Source of the DNA: CAMYMG01 sp038259455
Lineage (GTDB): Bacteria > Pseudomonadota > Alphaproteobacteria > Rhizobiales > Rhizobiaceae
Assembly (NCBI GenBank): GCA_038259455.1
Contig: JBBSOT010000102.1
Location: forward strand, 1 to 13,915
Direction of reading: 5' to 3'
Length of the DNA: 13,915 nt
Numbering within the stretch: position 1 is the first letter of the stretch; each line of letters opens with the position of its first letter. Below, one piece after another: positions 7,912 through 13,915 of this stretch. The position numbers were made by a program, and so were the translations under genes. The notes beneath the pieces are model-generated. The model saw only the letters and a list, made by a program, of their open reading frames with translations. It ran no database searches and was not told the DNA's origin.

Positions 7912-8820
7912 TTGCGAATACCATCGACGCAGGCGCTGCGAGCGCTCGACAGTTTTGCGCGCCACGGCACAGTCTGGCGCGCAGCCGACGAGTTGCACCT
8001 GACCCGCAGCGCCGTTAGCCATCAGTTGCGCCTGCTCGAGCGCGATCTCGGCTTCGACCTGCTGCAGCGGGTCGGCAAGGGCGTTACGCTGACGGCGCGT
8101 GGCCGTCGTTATGCGCATGATGTTCGCAAGGCACTCGCCGTGCTTAGCGATGCTGTCGACGAACAGGACAGCAAAGGCATTGGCGGTTCCTTCAGCGTCA
8201 GCTGCACGCCGGGCTTCGCTTCACTGTGGCTGTGCACGCACATCGCTGGCTTCCAGGAACTCTATCCTGATGTATCGATGAAGATTGTGACGCCGCGCCA
8301 GCTCGACGATGTCAGCAACTCCTCGGTCGACGCCTTCATCTCCTTCGGCATCGGCAACTGGCCGAACCATGCCGTCGCGCTCTTGTGCGATATCGCATTT
8401 ACGCCGCTGTGCAGCCCGAGCCTGCTCAACAAGCTTGGCGGCCTTGCCAGGCCGAAGGATGTGTTGCGCAGCAATCTCCTGCATCTTGGAGACTTCGAAG
8501 ACTGGTCGCGCTGGTTTGCTGCGACAGGGGTCGAAAACCCCGATCCCGAAAGCGGCATCGTGTTCTCTGACATGAACCTCGTGTTTTCCTCGGCGATAGC
8601 CGGCCAGGGCATTGCCATGGGCGACGAGCTCACCAGCCGCAAAGCCCTCGACGAAGGTCGGCTGGTGCGTCCGTTCGACATCACCATCAAGTCGCCACGC
8701 TCCTACTTCCTGGTCACCGAACGCGCCAAGTCCGATCACCCGATCGTTCAGGCATTCGGCGGCTGGCTCAGATCGCGGCTTGCCGAGTATGAAGCGGTCG
8801 CGCGCAAGGCCTATGGCTGA
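7912..8820 (+). CDS. LysR-family transcriptional regulator (GcvA-like)
   Basis: This 302-residue regulator has an N-terminal winged helix-turn-helix (about residues 3-62). It starts with STQALRALDSFARHGTVWRAA and its recognition helix lies around LTRSAVSHQLRLLE, similar to GcvA-type LysR proteins. The rest (about 90-295) is the substrate-binding-type effector domain. The start is TTG at 7912. It is the first start codon in this frame after an in-frame stop (TAA at 7864-7866), it places the HTH at the usual position, and a GGGGGCAGG stretch lies just upstream. It is divergent from the M20/deiminase operon and just upstream of the ABC importer, so it probably controls one or both in response to the imported compound or a product. 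The effector is unknown. Confidence 0.93.
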   Translation: MRIPSTQALRALDSFARHGTVWRAADELHLTRSAVSHQLRLLERDLGFDLLQRVGKGVTLTARGRRYAHDVRKALAVLSDAVDEQDSKGIGGSFSVSCTPGFASLWLCTHIAGFQELYPDVSMKIVTPRQLDDVSNSSVDAFISFGIGNWPNHAVALLCDIAFTPLCSPSLLNKLGGLARPKDVLRSNLLHLGDFEDWSRWFAATGVENPDPESGIVFSDMNLVFSSAIAGQGIAMGDELTSRKALDEGRLVRPFDITIKSPRSYFLVTERAKSDHPIVQAFGGWLRSRLAEYEAVARKAYG

Positions 8821-8869
8821 CCAGCCGTATTGGTGAATCAAATTTGCCAGTGAGGCGAAAACTATTCGG

Positions 8870-8898
8870 TTGCAGTGCGATAAAACCCTGCCTACGCT
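8870..8898 (+). promoter_or_regulatory. Candidate sigma-70-like promoter for the ABC importer operon
   Basis: TTGCAG at 8870-8875 and TACGCT at 8893-8898 are separated by 17 bases in the 105-bp gap between the LysR stop and the ATPase start. The match to a housekeeping promoter is only moderate, and read-through from the LysR gene is equally possible. Confidence 0.3.
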
Positions 8899-8925
8899 TT
8901 TGTCCGGACAGTCAGGGAAGGCAGA

Positions 8926-10017
8926 ATGCATCAGCCTGGACGGGCCGCGGAACTCAAGGCGATCGGAATAGGCAAGAGCTTCGGCTCTTTCCGCGCGCTG
9001 GACAATCTGGACCTCGACATCGGCCGGGGCGAATTCCTGACTCTGCTTGGCCCCTCGGGTTCGGGCAAGACAACCTTCCTGATGATCCTCGCCGGCTTTT
9101 TGCCGCCCAGCGACGGCCGGCTTTTCAGCGACGGTGTCGATATCACCAATCAACCGGCTGAGCTTCGCTCCTCCGGCATGGTCTTCCAGGGCTATGCGCT
9201 GTTTCCGCATATGACCGTCGAGGCCAACATCGCCTTCCCGCTGAAGGTACGAAAGCGCTCGGCTGCCGATATCAGGCAACGCGTCGGTGAAATGATCGAG
9301 CGTGTCGGGCTCAAGGGCCAGGAGCGCAAGCTGCCGGCGCAATTGTCGGGCGGCCAGCAACAACGCGTGGCACTCGCCCGAGCGCTGGTTTTCGAGCCCG
9401 GCGTCCTGTTGCTCGACGAGCCCTTTTCGGCTCTCGACAAGGGGCTTCGCGGCCAGATGCAGGAAGAGATGAAGCGCCTGCACGCGGAAACCGGCACGAC
9501 CTTTGTCTTCGTCACGCACGACCAGAGCGAAGCGCTCGCACTGTCGTCACGCGTTGCCATTTTCAACCATGGCAAGCTGCTGCAGGTCGGCGCTCCCGAA
9601 CAGGTGTATGACCGACCCGCCAATCGTTTCGTCGCCGAGTTTCTGGGCGAAATCAACATGCTTCCGGTCAGCGGCATTCGCCAGGAAAATGGCGCGGCGG
9701 TCGGCGTTTGCGAAGATCGCCCGATCATGCTCGGCGATGCCGGCGGCTTGGCTGGAGACGCGCTTCTGGCGGTCAGGCCGGAATACATGTCGATCGCGCG
9801 AGAGGCCGTTCCAGGCCAGAACGGCCTTGCAGCGACGGCCACTTCCTCGACCTATCTCGGGTCGTCTACCAGGCTTGATCTGGAGACGCAGCACGGCGCC
9901 AAGGTAACGGTTTCCGTGCCCAACGAGATAGCTGCTTCGGCGCTTGGCAAAGGCAACGCCATCTGGCTGACCTGGCCAGCTGACAAGGGAATTCTCCTGC
10001 CGACCGGAGGTCAGTAG
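8926..10017 (+). CDS. PotA-like ABC transporter ATP-binding protein
   Basis: This 363-residue cytosolic ATPase powers a polyamine/opine/iron-type importer. Walker A GPSGSGKTT is at residues 42-50, the Q-loop at Gln88, the signature LSGGQQQR at 140-147, Walker B LLLDEP at 161-166, the D-loop SALD at 168-171 and the H-loop His198 (VTHDQ). A C-terminal TOBE-type beta domain (about 280-355) marks the PotA/FbpC/MalK class. The ATG has AGGGAAGG just upstream (8914-8921). It is the first gene of a + strand operon with the binding protein and two permeases, and begins 105 bases after the LysR gene. The Pot-like assignment rests on the gene set and the permease types. The transported compound is not known. 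Confidence 0.95.
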   Translation: MHQPGRAAELKAIGIGKSFGSFRALDNLDLDIGRGEFLTLLGPSGSGKTTFLMILAGFLPPSDGRLFSDGVDITNQPAELRSSGMVFQGYALFPHMTVEANIAFPLKVRKRSAADIRQRVGEMIERVGLKGQERKLPAQLSGGQQQRVALARALVFEPGVLLLDEPFSALDKGLRGQMQEEMKRLHAETGTTFVFVTHDQSEALALSSRVAIFNHGKLLQVGAPEQVYDRPANRFVAEFLGEINMLPVSGIRQENGAAVGVCEDRPIMLGDAGGLAGDALLAVRPEYMSIAREAVPGQNGLAATATSSTYLGSSTRLDLETQHGAKVTVSVPNEIAASALGKGNAIWLTWPADKGILLPTGGQ

Positions 10018-10054
10018 GCAGGTGAAACAGATAGACATCGACAACAATCAAAAA

Positions 10055-10060
10055 AAGGGA
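10055..10060 (+). promoter_or_regulatory. Ribosome binding site fixing the start of the binding protein
   Basis: AAGGGA lies 6 bases before the ATG at 10067. The in-frame GTG at 10022 has no such site, and starting there would put a 15-residue polar stretch in front of the Tat signal region. Confidence 0.7.
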
Positions 10061-10066
10061 ACTGAC

Positions 10067-11182
10067 ATGACAATCGATACCAGGAAACAAGCCATCGAAT
10101 CGCTCTCGCAAAGAGCGGTGCGCGGGGAAATCTCGCGCCGGCATTTTGCCCAGCTGGCAGCCGTCGTGCTGGCTGGTGGGCCGGCGCTGCTGCGCTCTTC
10201 GGGCGCTTTCGCACAGGCCAAGGATCTCGTGCTGGTAAACTGGGGCGGCGACGCCATCACCGCTTATGCGGCGGCGTATGGCGACGCTTTCACCAAGGAC
10301 ACAGGCATCGTTGTGAAGATGGATGGTTCTGGCCCGACAGAAGGCGCCATCGCCGCCCAGTACAAGAGCGGCAGCCCGACCTGGGACCTCGTCGACGTCG
10401 ATCCGTTTTCGGCGATCACGCTCGGCAAGCAGGGCATGCTCGAGCCGATCGACTACAGCATCGTCGACAAGTCGAAGATGCGTCCGGGCTTCGGCTGGGA
10501 GTACGCTGCCTCGACCTATTTCTTCTCCTACGTCATTGCCTACGATGCCGAGAAATATGGCGACATGGCGCCGACCGGCATGGCCGACTTCTTCGACGTC
10601 GCCAAGTTCCCGGGCAAGCGCTCGCTGTACAAATGGGGCGTATCGAGCTGGGAGGCAGCGCTGCTCGCCGACGGTATCGCGCCTGCCGAACTCTACCCTC
10701 TCGACCTCAAGCGCGCGCATGACAAGATCGCCGCGTTCAAGGAAAATGTCGTTGCCTATTGGGGCGGCGGCGCCGAGAGCCAGAGCATCCTCCTCGACGG
10801 CGAGGCTTCGATGGCCATCGTCTGGTCGACGCGCGCTTCGCTGATCGAGCAGGATTCCGGCGGCCGCATCAAGTTCATCTGGGATCAGGGTCTGATCTCG
10901 CCCGGGGCGCTCGCCGTTCTCAAGGGCAATCCGGGCGGCAAGGAAGCAGCGATGAAGTTCATTGCCAGCGCACAAGATCCCGAGAAGCAGCTGGTCATGT
11001 TCGACAAGCTCGGCCAGGGCCCGGCAAACCCGGCTGCCGACGCGCTGATCCCCGATGACAAGAAGCGGATCAACCCCGTCGACCCCGCCAACATGGAAAA
11101 GCAGATCGCTCTCGACATGGACTGGTACGCCGAAAATTATGGTGCCGCGCTCGACGAGTACACCAAGATCATCTCCGCCTGA
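10067..11182 (+). CDS. PotD-like extracellular solute-binding protein with Tat signal
   Basis: This 371-residue periplasmic binding protein of the spermidine/putrescine-type family captures the substrate for the importer. The N terminus carries a twin-arginine signal: SRRHF at residues 23-27, a hydrophobic stretch (28-44) and a likely cleavage site after AFA or AQA (residues 49-51). The mature start DLVLVNWGGD and the segment SPTWDLVDVDP fit the PotD/SBP_bac type. The start at 10067 is supported by AAGGGA 6 bases upstream. It lies 49 bases after the ATPase gene and 15 bases before the first permease. Family homologues bind polyamines, opines or amino acid derivatives. The ligand here is unknown. 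Confidence 0.93.
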   Translation: MTIDTRKQAIESLSQRAVRGEISRRHFAQLAAVVLAGGPALLRSSGAFAQAKDLVLVNWGGDAITAYAAAYGDAFTKDTGIVVKMDGSGPTEGAIAAQYKSGSPTWDLVDVDPFSAITLGKQGMLEPIDYSIVDKSKMRPGFGWEYAASTYFFSYVIAYDAEKYGDMAPTGMADFFDVAKFPGKRSLYKWGVSSWEAALLADGIAPAELYPLDLKRAHDKIAAFKENVVAYWGGGAESQSILLDGEASMAIVWSTRASLIEQDSGGRIKFIWDQGLISPGALAVLKGNPGGKEAAMKFIASAQDPEKQLVMFDKLGQGPANPAADALIPDDKKRINPVDPANMEKQIALDMDWYAENYGAALDEYTKIISA

Positions 11183-11197
11183 TACGGTCGGAGACTG

Positions 11198-12028
11198 ATG
11201 CGACACCTGTCGAACAGGACGGGCGCGGCGCTGTTTATGGCGCCGCTGCTCCTGTTTCTGGCCGTGGCCTATGCATGGCCGTTTCTGGGTGTCGTCAAAT
11301 GGAGCTTTACGCTGCCCGAGCCTGGAATCGGGCAGTATGGCGTGCTGCTCACCGATCCGCTGGTGCAGTCGGTCTTCATCCGCACGCTGCGCATCTGCGC
11401 CGTTGTGACCATTGCGTCCGTCATCGGCGCCTATGCCATTACCTTCGTGTGGGTGCGCGGATCGCCCGCGCAGCGCACCTTCGCTGAATTCTGCATCCTC
11501 GTTCCCTTCTGGATCTCGGTGCTGACCCGCGCCTTTGGCTGGGTCGCTCTGCTGTCAAACCGCGGCCTCATCAACACCTGGCTTCAGGCGATTGGCATCA
11601 CGTCGGAACCGCTGGCTCTGGTGCGCAACGAATTCGGCGTCATCGTCGGCATGACGCATTTCCTCATCCCCTTCGCCGTTTTCCCGCTGGCCTCGGCCAT
11701 GCGCAGCCTCGACGATCGCGTTTTGCTGGCCGCGCGTGGGATGGGCGCCAGCCGAATGCGTACCTTCTGGACCGTTTTCGTGCCGATGACGGCGTCCGGC
11801 ATCATCGGCGCTGCACTCATCGTCTTCGTCTTTGCGCTGGGCTTCTTCGTGACGCCGGCCATCCTCGGCGGCGGCCGCAGCGTCATGATCGCGGAACTCG
11901 TCTATCTGCGCATCTTCCAGAGCCCCGACTGGGGTCTGGGCGCTGCCATCAGCGTCGTTCTGGTCATCTTCGTGGCCGGCCTGATGGCGCTGCTGTTCCG
12001 CTACATCCGGCCAAGGCAGATGGTGTAG
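11198..12028 (+). CDS. PotB-like ABC transporter permease
   Basis: This 276-residue inner-membrane permease has about six hydrophobic segments, beginning with the N-terminal anchor FMAPLLLFLAVAYAWPF. The EAA-type loop that docks on the ATPase is seen as LLAARGMGASRMRTFWTVFVP near residues 180-200, with the conserved Gly and terminal Pro. A GFFVTPAILGG segment follows, typical of PotB-type partners. The ATG has GGAG a few bases upstream and lies 15 bases after the binding-protein stop. It overlaps nothing and is followed after 2 bases by the second permease gene, so the pair is almost certainly translated together. It forms a heterodimeric channel with that protein. Confidence 0.94.
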   Translation: MRHLSNRTGAALFMAPLLLFLAVAYAWPFLGVVKWSFTLPEPGIGQYGVLLTDPLVQSVFIRTLRICAVVTIASVIGAYAITFVWVRGSPAQRTFAEFCILVPFWISVLTRAFGWVALLSNRGLINTWLQAIGITSEPLALVRNEFGVIVGMTHFLIPFAVFPLASAMRSLDDRVLLAARGMGASRMRTFWTVFVPMTASGIIGAALIVFVFALGFFVTPAILGGGRSVMIAELVYLRIFQSPDWGLGAAISVVLVIFVAGLMALLFRYIRPRQMV

Positions 12029-12030
12029 CG

Positions 12031-12828
12031 ATGCCTACCTATCGCCCCGGACCCGTCTCGTTGATAGCCGCCGCGCTGGTGGCGCTGTTCCTGCTGATGC
12101 CGCTGCTGGCGGTCGTACCGGTCTCGTTCACGCCGTCGCGGATGCTGGCCATGCCGTCTGGCGAATTGTCGCTCCGGCATTACAGGGCCTTGATCGAGGA
12201 TCCGCGCTGGCTGGACAGCATCCTGCTTTCAATCCGCATCGGCATTGTCAGCAGCGCCTTCTCGACGCTTCTGGCGCTCTGCTTCTCGCTTGGCGTGTGG
12301 ATGTTCCAGCCGCGCTTCACCGCGCTTCTGGTTGGCTTCGTGCTGTTGCCGATGGTGGTGCCGCCGGTTGTGTCGGCCATAACGCTCTATTTTCTGCTCA
12401 CCTCGCTATCGGGCTTCAGTTCCGTGTTCGGCTACGACACCTGGATCGGCGTTGCGATGGCGCATTCGGTGATGACTGTGCCATTCGCCACCGTGCTGAT
12501 CCTTGTCGCGCTGAGCCAGGTTGACCGGCGCATCGACCTTGCAGCGCGCGGCCTCGGCGCCGGCACATGGGAGCGTGCGACAAAGGTGATCATGCCCAAC
12601 ATCAAGTTCGGCATCATCACTGCGGCGCTGCTGTCCTTCATCCTTTCGTGGGAAGAGATCGGCGTGACGCTGTTCATCACCAGCGTCAACGCCATCACGC
12701 TGCCACGGCTGATGTGGATGGGCTTGCGCGATAATATCGACCCGGCGATTGCGGCCCTGTCGGTCATCCTGATCGGGGTGACCGTCGCGGTGCTTGCGAT
12801 ACGGAGCTTTAGTTCGCGGTCGAATTGA
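12031..12828 (+). CDS. PotC-like ABC transporter permease
   Basis: This 265-residue inner-membrane permease is the second channel subunit of the importer. It has an N-terminal anchor (about 8-32), about six membrane segments overall, and an EAA-type loop, DLAARGLGAGTWERATKVIMP, near 168-190. VLLPMVVPPVV and the LSFILSWEEIGVTLF segment are typical of PotC-like permeases. The start is 2 bases after the preceding permease stop. Its own stop is followed at once by the glutamine synthetase remnant, which continues in the same frame, so the deletion that removed most of that gene probably ended close to the 3' end of this one. The protein itself has normal length and looks intact. Confidence 0.94.
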   Translation: MPTYRPGPVSLIAAALVALFLLMPLLAVVPVSFTPSRMLAMPSGELSLRHYRALIEDPRWLDSILLSIRIGIVSSAFSTLLALCFSLGVWMFQPRFTALLVGFVLLPMVVPPVVSAITLYFLLTSLSGFSSVFGYDTWIGVAMAHSVMTVPFATVLILVALSQVDRRIDLAARGLGAGTWERATKVIMPNIKFGIITAALLSFILSWEEIGVTLFITSVNAITLPRLMWMGLRDNIDPAIAALSVILIGVTVAVLAIRSFSSRSN

Positions 12829-12849
12829 CCGGTCAGCGCAAGCGAGCCT

Positions 12850-13214
12850 AAACAGATTGCGCGCCAGTTCCACTTCGGATTTCGCGCCGCTGATGTCGCT
12901 GCATCGCCGCACCTGGCGTTGGCGGCAATCGTTCATGCCGGCGCGCAGGGCATAGAAGAGGAACTCCCGACACCGGTTCCAACCGAGGAAGATCTGTCTG
13001 TTCTGTCTGGAGATCCGTTGAAGGAACGCGGCTTTGTGCGTCTTCCGAGACGCTTGAGGAAGGTCTGGAGCGCTTCACATCCAATGCCACCGTATGTGGC
13101 TGGTTTCCGAAGGATTTCGCACGTGTCTATGCGGCTCACAAACGCGGCGAAATGAGCTTTTTTGAGGGGATGAACGAGCAGGAGTGCTGCACCGCCTACG
13201 AAGCAGTCTATTGA
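12850..13214 (+). pseudogene. C-terminal remnant of a glutamine synthetase-family enzyme
   Basis: Translation right after the permease gene gives FHFGFRAADVAASPHLALAA and then IVHAGAQGIEEELP, matching the segment of glutamine synthetase-family proteins usually written as NPYLALAALLAAG. The frame then breaks near 13050. After one missing base, the adjacent frame continues as LEEGLERFTSNATV, WFPKDFARVYAAHKRGEMSF and CCTAYEAVY, ending at the TGA of 13212-13214. This tail resembles glutamine synthetase-family C termini. Only about 120 of the usual 430-460 residues remain. There is no start codon with a ribosome site and no N-terminal or ATP-binding part, so it is not functional. Such ligases (PuuA-like gamma-glutamyl-amine synthetases and relatives) often accompany Pot-type importers, which suggests the intact gene once belonged to this operon. 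The exact subfamily is uncertain. Confidence 0.82.
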
Positions 13215-13249
13215 TTCCGGCGACGCAGGCTATTGGAACATGACGTAAT

Positions 13250-13289
13250 ACGCCTCGTCATCGGTCGAGACCGGTGACGAGGCGTTTTT
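13250..13289 (+). terminator. Rho-independent terminator
   Basis: An 11-bp perfect stem (ACGCCTCGTCA at 13250-13260 with TGACGAGGCGT at 13275-13285) extends inward through a T-G pair and CGGT/ACCG around a CGAG tetraloop. It is followed by TTTTT at 13285-13289. It lies 35 bases after the stop of the glutamine synthetase remnant and probably ends the importer operon. There is no matching run for the opposite strand. Confidence 0.9.
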
Positions 13290-13342
13290 GTAGTTAAGGC
13301 AGCAGCGCTCGTTGAACCGAGCCACCGGCGGCCAGGAGCATA

Positions 13343-13594
13343 TTAGCGGCAGCGAGCCTCGTAGATGCGGCCACGGCTATCGCGGTAACGGCACCAGCCG
13401 GTCCTCGTGGCCTTGCCGATAAGCACGCCTGACGCTGCGCCGACCACGCCGCCGACGATCGCACCACCGGCATCGCCCGTGGCCAGGCCACCGATCACTG
13501 CACCCGCCGCGCCGCCCAAGGCAGCGTCATTTTCAGATGTCGTGCAACCGGCAAGCGCCATCATCGCAACCACTGCAAAGGCAATTTTCTTCAT
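13343..13594 (-). CDS. Small glycine-zipper lipoprotein
   Basis: This 83-residue protein has a lipoprotein signal peptide (MKKIAFAVVAMMALAGC) with lipobox LAGC, so Cys17 is the predicted lipidation site. A long Gly/Ala zipper (about 27-61) follows, with repeated GGA/GGV and GAV/GAA units, typical of the YMGG/glycine-zipper 2TM-like outer-membrane-associated proteins common in rhizobia. The C terminus is a short basic, cysteine-containing tail, WCRYRDSRGRIYEARCR. The ATG at 13594 was chosen over an upstream in-frame start at 13639 because AGGGAG (13602-13607) lies 7 bases before it and the signal peptide begins there. The function is unknown. A cell-envelope role is inferred from family features. 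Confidence 0.88.
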   Translation of the reverse strand: MKKIAFAVVAMMALAGCTTSENDAALGGAAGAVIGGLATGDAGGAIVGGVVGAASGVLIGKATRTGWCRYRDSRGRIYEARCR

Positions 13595-13666
13595 AAAGGA
13601 ACTCCCTGGTTTTCTCTCATTCCGCCGATGAAATAGCACGCATTTGCGGAGTCTGCGTACCAGAAA

Positions 13667-13915
13667 TTATTCTTGGCTAACATAGTCTTTTTCGCGACCA
13701 ACCCCATTCGAGGCGACCATCACGTCCGGTACGCCGATCATCGCATAGAGGCTGCCGTCAGGCTTGATCTGCCAGACCAGCTCGGCGTCCTCTTCTTCAA
13801 GTGCCGGATCGACGGTCACACATTTGGCGATTATCTGGGAACGCTGGTTGGCGAAAAAGTTTATGGAAGGTTGCAGTTCACTTTCGCATTCTTCGACCGT
13901 TTCGAACACCGGGAC
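13667..13915 (-). CDS. Hypothetical small protein, 5' end may lie outside the window
   Basis: The frame is open to the right edge, and at least 80 residues are visible from a possible GTG at 13909. No ribosome site can be judged there, so the true start may lie outside the window. The visible part is acidic and soluble, with two cysteines (in VEECESEL and IAKCVTVDP) and a central VWQIKPDGSLYAMIG segment. The Cys spacing would suit an exported protein with a disulfide whose signal peptide is off the edge, but this is only a guess. I do not recognise the family. It is on the same strand as the glycine-zipper lipoprotein, 72 bases upstream of it. Confidence 0.55.
   Translation of the reverse strand, partial: VPVFETVEECESELQPSINFFANQRSQIIAKCVTVDPALEEEDAELVWQIKPDGSLYAMIGVPDVMVASNGVGREKDYVSQE

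Noticed and set aside
8221..9519. Long minus-strand open frame (432 codons) opposite the LysR and ATPase genes
   Set aside because: Both opposite-strand genes have complete diagnostic motifs; this frame is a codon-bias shadow.
9866..11206. Long minus-strand open frame (446 codons) opposite the binding protein
   Set aside because: It is antisense to a complete Tat-signal binding protein with a good ribosome site, and has no domain of its own.
12848..13090. An 80-residue minus-strand protein in the region after the second permease
   Set aside because: It overlaps the glutamine synthetase remnant antisense and has no ribosome site or family resemblance.
12919..13155. A stand-alone 78-residue protein on the plus strand
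   Set aside because: Its first half is the glutamine synthetase remnant, and its second half is out-of-frame sequence after the frameshift, so it is not an independent gene.
1..13915. Mobile element, CRISPR or defence system
   Set aside because: No transposase, integrase, repeat-spacer array, tRNA-associated att site or known defence domain was seen; all genes fit catabolic, transport, regulatory or envelope roles or are unknown.

Overview
The window looks like a chromosomal or large-replicon segment of a GC-rich alphaproteobacterium. A rhizobial or Mesorhizobium-like member of the Hyphomicrobiales fits best. This is inferred from the base composition, the use of GTG/TTG starts, the density of ABC transporters and LysR regulators, and the glycine-zipper lipoprotein. 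No rRNA, tRNA, CRISPR array, transposase or phage gene is visible.

Left module (1-4287, + strand): an apparent operon for uptake and breakdown of an aromatic compound. It holds the 3' end of a LivH-type permease, a complete LivM-type permease, a TfdB/PheA-type FAD-dependent aromatic hydroxylase and an intradiol ring-cleavage dioxygenase of the hydroxyquinol 1,2-dioxygenase type. Gaps are only a few bases, and the hydroxylase start overlaps the livM-type stop. The likely logic is import, ring hydroxylation, then ortho cleavage to a maleylacetate-type product. The next expected enzyme, maleylacetate reductase, is not in the window.

Middle module (4394-7811, - strand): reading right to left, an M20-family amidohydrolase, a guanidino-group-modifying enzyme of the arginine deiminase superfamily, and a classical SDR dehydrogenase. 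This module converges on the aromatic operon. A LysR regulator with a TTG start (7912-8820, +) is divergent from the amidohydrolase across a 100-bp shared promoter region.

Right module (8926-13214, + strand): a complete polyamine/opine-type (PotABCD-like) ABC importer in the order ATPase, Tat-exported binding protein, permease, permease. Immediately after it lies the frameshifted C-terminal remnant of a glutamine synthetase-family enzyme, then a strong rho-independent terminator (13250-13289). Together with the middle module this suggests a cassette for uptake and breakdown of an N-acylated or guanidino/polyamine-like nitrogen compound, whose gamma-glutamyl ligase has been lost. The substrate cannot be read from the sequence.

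Right edge (13343-13915, - strand): a small glycine-zipper lipoprotein and a partial small protein of unknown function, unrelated to the catabolic modules.
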